Assembly: GCA_000320605.2 (NCBI GenBank)
Contig: KB445803.1
Location: 516,714 to 580,713, forward strand
DNA: 64,000 nucleotides
Source of the DNA: Gelatoporia subvermispora B
Taxonomy: Eukaryota; Basidiomycota; Agaricomycetes; Polyporales; Gelatoporiaceae
Reading direction: 5' to 3'
This document shows, piece by piece, positions 59,972 to 64,000 of the stretch. The notes beneath the pieces were generated by a model that was not told the DNA's origin, did not search any database, and worked only from the letters and a program-made list of their open reading frames with translations. Positions within the stretch are counted from its first letter, which is position 1. Each line of letters starts with the position of its first letter. The position numbers were made by a program, and so were the translations under genes.

Positions 59972-61602
59972 ATGTGGTCCGCCCTCCTTGTGTCATTTAC
60001 GTTGCTCGCCGCCGCCGCCGTGCGCGTCGAGGGCGCACCCGAGGCGGCACCTAGCGCAAACACGATCACTCTGGCATCGCGGAAGGTGCCCCGGGGAAGC
60101 TCGTATGTCCCTGGATTGCGCAAGAGAGCACTACGCCCCTTCAACGTCCCCCTCATCGACTTTTTTCTTGGCACGGACCTGCAGTGAGTCTCAGACATGG
60201 TTGGACTGTCTCTCGATCCTGAGTTCTGAGCGACCTCATGAAGATGGTACGGGAACATCTCTAGTGAGAATGACACCACCGAAACCACGCGCAGAGCTAA
60301 TGGCAGCCTGTAGTTGGGACACCCCCGCAGGCGATTCCCGTCGTCTTTGACACGGGCAGCTCGACGCTCGAGTTCGTCAGCACGCAGTGTGGCGCGCCAT
60401 GCGGGAACCAAACTGCATTCAACGTCTCCGCGAGCTCGACATATGTCGCGGGCAACAGCACCGTCACGCTCCAGTTTGCGACAGGCGGTGGTGTCGACCC
60501 CGTGCTCTTCCCGGAGGAGTACCAGCTCACACTCCTTAACGGTACCGACACGGTCACGATCGGCGGGCACTCCCTGCCCGGCCAGCAGATCTTCACGATT
60601 CTGAACCAGACGGAGAAATTCCTTTTGGATCCGTACAGTGGGATTCAGGGTGCGTGCGTCTGCGGTGCCAGAGAGCATGGGCCCTAAAGCACAATTATAG
60701 GCATGTCGGCAACCGGGGAGGGCTTCTTTGGTGCACTTGCCGAACGCGGTCTACCATGTCGGTTCCTCCGAATTTATGCAGTTTACTCCCACTGACCGAC
60801 TTTGTAGCACTCTTCAGTTTCCTGATCACACCCAAGGCTGCGGGCAATGCGGAGCTCACCATTGGCGGGATCGACAAGAGCAAGTTCAAGGGTACGTCCC
60901 GCCACGTTCTTCATTAGAGGCAGAGGCGCATGTAGTGACCTTTATTTAGGCGAGCTCACATATGCGAAGCTCCCGAACGACGCAGACGGGACATGGGAGC
61001 TGCCCTCGCCAAAGGTGACAGTGAACGGCAAGACCAACCCCATCCTTGCACAGGAGCGCGTCGTCATCCTCGACACGGGTACGAGCAACGTCCTCTTCGA
61101 CACTAACACCACTGAGGTGCGCCCATCCTAATCCTTACCCTGCCACAGCTCAAGCATCGTGCTTATGTACCAATACTTTTTCACCGCCGTTGTGCCTTAG
61201 ACCATCTACTCGATGATCTCGCCCAACATCAAGCCCTTCGCCGCCGAGCCGGGCGCCTACGGCATTCCCTGCTCGGAGCTCCCGGGGCTCGACGCGACGA
61301 TCAGCATCAGCTTCACCTCGATCGAAGGGAAGCCCTTCGAGCTGACAATCCCCTCGAGCGAGCTGAACGTTGGCCCGTTCGCGAGCAACACCTCAGTTTG
61401 CCAGACTCTCATCAACGCGTTTGACACCGTCGCGCTCGTCGGCGGCAGCCTGTTCAAGCATTACTACTCGGTGTTTGACGTCGGAAATCAGCAGGTTGGG
61501 TTCGCGCCGAATGGTGAGTGCCGCACTGCGCGCACGTCGCGCGTGCGCGGGGTGTGCGCGATGGTTGGCGTGGGGCTGATACTTTTGGGTGCAGGGTTCT
61601 GA
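59972..61602 (+). CDS. Pepsin-like aspartic protease (A1 family), secreted, possibly GPI-anchored
   Basis: An endopeptidase with two catalytic aspartates. The start at 59972 opens with a signal peptide (WSALLVSFTLLAAAAVRVEG) and a basic propeptide (VPGLRKRALRPFNVPL). Exon 1 ends at 60183 and a 20-nt micro-exon at 60244-60263 supplies WYGNIS. Exon 3 (60314-60649) carries the first active motif FDTGSST. The next exons give GMSATGEGFFGALAERGLP and LTIGGIDKSKF. The second motif LDTGTSN lies near 61075. NECRTARTSRVRGVCAMVGVGL-like sequence ends the chain: a hydrophobic tail that may be a GPI signal. Several N-glycosylation sequons (NQT, NVS, NST, NGT). The Tyr flap is not obvious to me. Substrate and role unknown. 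Confidence 0.88.
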
Positions 61603-62343
61603 ATGTGGCGGAATGCGGCGTGCTGAGCGAGTGGTGGATGCATATGGACCAGATAAATGACATGCTGAGAAGGCTGTAATATTCAGTTATTTCGCATGAA
61701 TCACACCGTTTCCTCCCATGGTTGGGATGGGGCTAATACTGTAGGATGGGGTAAAGGCTCTGAATGCGGTGGGATGTAGTGTGATGGCCTCGGGACACCG
61801 CACCGAAGGACGCGGAATATCGGGACTTTGTGCGTTATAACACTACTTGACGCGGCGATGAAGCCACAGCGCTGTTGTTCCGAGTTGTTTGTGCATCCTC
61901 GGTGGTTAGGACACTTCAGGAATCTAACCGTTGGGAAGACATCTGGCTGGCGCTCCGTGAGTCTCGCTGAGAGCTACATACCAGTTCCTAAGCTAGGATT
62001 TCATCCACAAGCTTTGGGATCAGAAGCACATCGACTACGCTTATCAGGTACGTAGAGATAATCCAGCCATGTGTTTGCGACGAGTGTCGATTACATTCGC
62101 TGGCTACAGACATCATTGCACTTCGAAGATTACAGACAACACGGCACATTACTATCGTACAATAACGTCCACAAAGCTTCGGCCTAATCATACAGCACAC
62201 CCCCAACTAACGAAACTTGGGACATCAAGGAGCGATTAGGACATCGACAGGACTTCACAACGACACATGAACCCTGAACAGACGGCAGGGGAATCGAGTT
62301 ACCTCGCGACTCCAGTCACCGAAGTGAGCACGGACTCGGCGCG
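61603..62343. other. Intergenic, no gene recognised
   Basis: 3' flanks of the protease and of the inverted lectin copy D. No convincing frame. Confidence 0.5.
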
Positions 62344-64000
62344 CTACAGCTCAAGCGAGGATGAGACGAGGACTGGAGTCAGGGCGGCGGCAGAAAAAAC
62401 CCAGCCGTTTCCATGCGCGCCCGCAGGCCCAGGAGGGGGCGCAGGCTTCGTGCCGGGCTTTGCTCCGCCATCGCCAGGCTTGCTGTTGGTGGGCTCGACG
62501 ATGACGCTCGTGTGCTGCCGCAGGCTGAGTCGCATGGCATCCTGGATGATCTGGCGGCCGATGGCGGCACCGATAGGGACAACGACATTGAAGACGGACT
62601 GATTGTTCCACCAGCCCTTGAGGTTTGCGACGCGCAGGCCGGGCGAAGACTCGTAGATTCCTTCGATGTCGATGCGGATCCAGCCAGGCACGTTGGAACC
62701 AGGTCGCAGGTCCCGCGGGAGCATCAGATGGGTGTTCGCCTCGAGCTCGCTGCGCGTCACCGACACGCGCGTGCCCGCCTGCACGTCCAGTGGCTGGAGG
62801 CTGTCGTCCGTCCACTTCCCGATCGCATATTCGAGCGCGCCAGTGATCTCCGCGGCGACGTCCTGGAGAAGGCGCGAGTTCTTGGGAATGTGCGCGTCCT
62901 TGCGAGAGCCCTTCTTCTCGAGGCCGGGTGCGCGCTGCAAGATATGGCGACCCAGCTCGCTAGCGATATCCGGCCGGACGTAGGGAAAGAGGAGCTGTAG
63001 CACGTCGTCGTCCGCAGTGATGAGGTCAAAGTCGCCCAGACGCGCAGACACCAGTTCCCAGCACTGAGCACGGTCGCAGTCAGTCAGGTTCGTCGCATTA
63101 GCATTGGGAGTCCCAGTCTCTCTTTCTTCCAGGAGGCGCCCGGTTGCCACGTTCACGACCTGAAAGTAGCGCTCGCCGCAGGAGGACGGAATGATTTGCC
63201 ACTGATGATAAGGATGGTTCACAACGTCGGAGTAGGCCTCGATGCGCTCTGCGTAGTAGTGATCTAGAACCGTACCCGAGACCTTGCTGACAATCCCATA
63301 GTTGGGGGAGTCGGTGCCGTCCAAGCCACTGAGGTTTTCGAGGTGCCATTGGTTGCTCCAGTCATCCACCGCGCCCGGAGTCGTCGTCACACCTTGTTCG
63401 GCGCTGGAGCTCTTGAATGTCAGCGACCTGCCAGTGCGCGAGTTGACGAGTGCGAAGGACGGCACACGGTCAGACACCTGAGAGAAAATCATGTGTGAGC
63501 GGGAAAGTGTAAGAGGCCAGATTAGGCTGATATACGCACCTGAACAGTAACCCATTGGCGATGCGGATCGGCAGTTCCATTGCATGGGAGGGCACCGAGG
63601 GTTGATCCTCCATCGCAATGGTCAAGAGCACCCCCAGTGAGCGTGTTAACGATCGCGATACCCTGTCCAGCCCGCTCGATCGCCCACAGATCGCCCCATA
63701 CTTGGCTCTGCTCAGCCGCGGCGACCGACGGGGACGAGCACTTCCCGAGGACCACGCAGCCAGTGGCACGGTTGATGATCCGGTAGAGGTGCGGCTGCGT
63801 GCGGTCCGGCACAAATCGCCACTGGACGCTGAAGTCGAGTGCGCTTGTCGCGCCGCTGGAAGGTCCGACTACGATGCCAGTCTGCTTGAGGAACGTCCCC
63901 GTCTTCAGATTCTGGATGGTGGTCCAGTAGACCGGGACAAACGGGTACTGATGGAGCCTCCAGCTCTGCGACAAGTCGCCTTTGTCGGTCTGGGCCTGCA
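62344..64000 (-). CDS. Four-trefoil ricin-B-type lectin, copy D (5' end beyond the window)
   Basis: A minus-strand paralogue of lectins A-C. The last exon (62344-63477) encodes trefoil 4 and the C-terminal domain (GWIRIDIEG, VPIGAAIGRQ), a Pro/Gly linker (APPPGPAG) and a hydrophobic tail ending at the stop 62344-62346. The preceding exon (63540 to beyond 64000) holds trefoil 3, starting from SQSWRLHQYPFVPVYWTTI. The 62-nt intron at 63478-63539 is in the same place as in the tandem copies. The basic run is changed to LEKKGSRKD. It is clearly more diverged than A-C are from each other, with residue changes and small indels throughout, but no stop or frameshift is seen in the visible part. It lies about 37 kb from copy C in the opposite orientation. 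Confidence 0.88.

Overview
The window looks like nuclear DNA of a filamentous basidiomycete, most likely an Agaricomycete; an order such as Polyporales is only a guess from codon use and gene style. The evidence is GC-rich, intron-dense genes with GT-AG introns mostly of 46-75 nt, fungal-specific translation elongation factor 3, a Zn2Cys6 transcription factor, and Agaricomycete-type families (M50B-like peptidase, multi-ricin-B lectins, A1 protease with a GPI-like tail). Exon borders were read by hand from splice signals, frame and family similarity; no search was run.

Layout. 0.6-3.2 kb: an RBR (Ariadne-type) ubiquitin ligase and Cox17, tail to tail. 3.4-4.8 kb: an unidentified small protein and a decayed hypothetical gene. 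4.8-9.0 kb: gene-poor DNA with a hairpin and a direct duplication. 9-26 kb: an accessory region made of three duplicated units. Each unit derives from [small single-pass membrane protein gene] + [repeat R] + [TATA promoter] + [four-trefoil ricin-B-type lectin gene] + [shared 3' flank]. Unit 1 has an intact membrane gene inside an inverted repeat, and a lectin copy (A) broken by a 1-nt insertion. Unit 2 has a decayed membrane gene and an intact lectin (B, 822 aa). Unit 3 keeps repeat R and an intact lectin (C, 823 aa). A fourth, diverged lectin copy (D) lies inverted at 62.3-64.0 kb and runs off the window.

26.9-61.6 kb is mostly conserved housekeeping: M50B-like peptidase, splicing factor Cwc22, a LACTB2-like metallo-beta-lactamase-fold protein, a TIP/ITFG1-like FG-GAP membrane protein, a two-repeat fused alpha/beta-barrel protein, elongation factor 3, V-ATPase subunit a, a Zn2Cys6 regulator, adenylate kinase, oligosaccharyltransferase OST48/Wbp1, a coiled-coil protein, an NADP alcohol dehydrogenase and a pepsin-like aspartic protease. 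Several pairs share short divergent promoters (cwc22/LACTB2-like, 182 bp; OST48/coiled-coil gene, 316 bp).

The most unusual content is the lectin/membrane-protein array. The lectins have four beta-trefoils, a C-terminal domain I do not recognise, a Pro/Gly-rich linker and a hydrophobic tail, yet no N-terminal signal peptide. Paralogues carry exact-identity tracts that look like gene conversion, and GC-AG introns (donor GCGAGT) appear where sister copies use GT.
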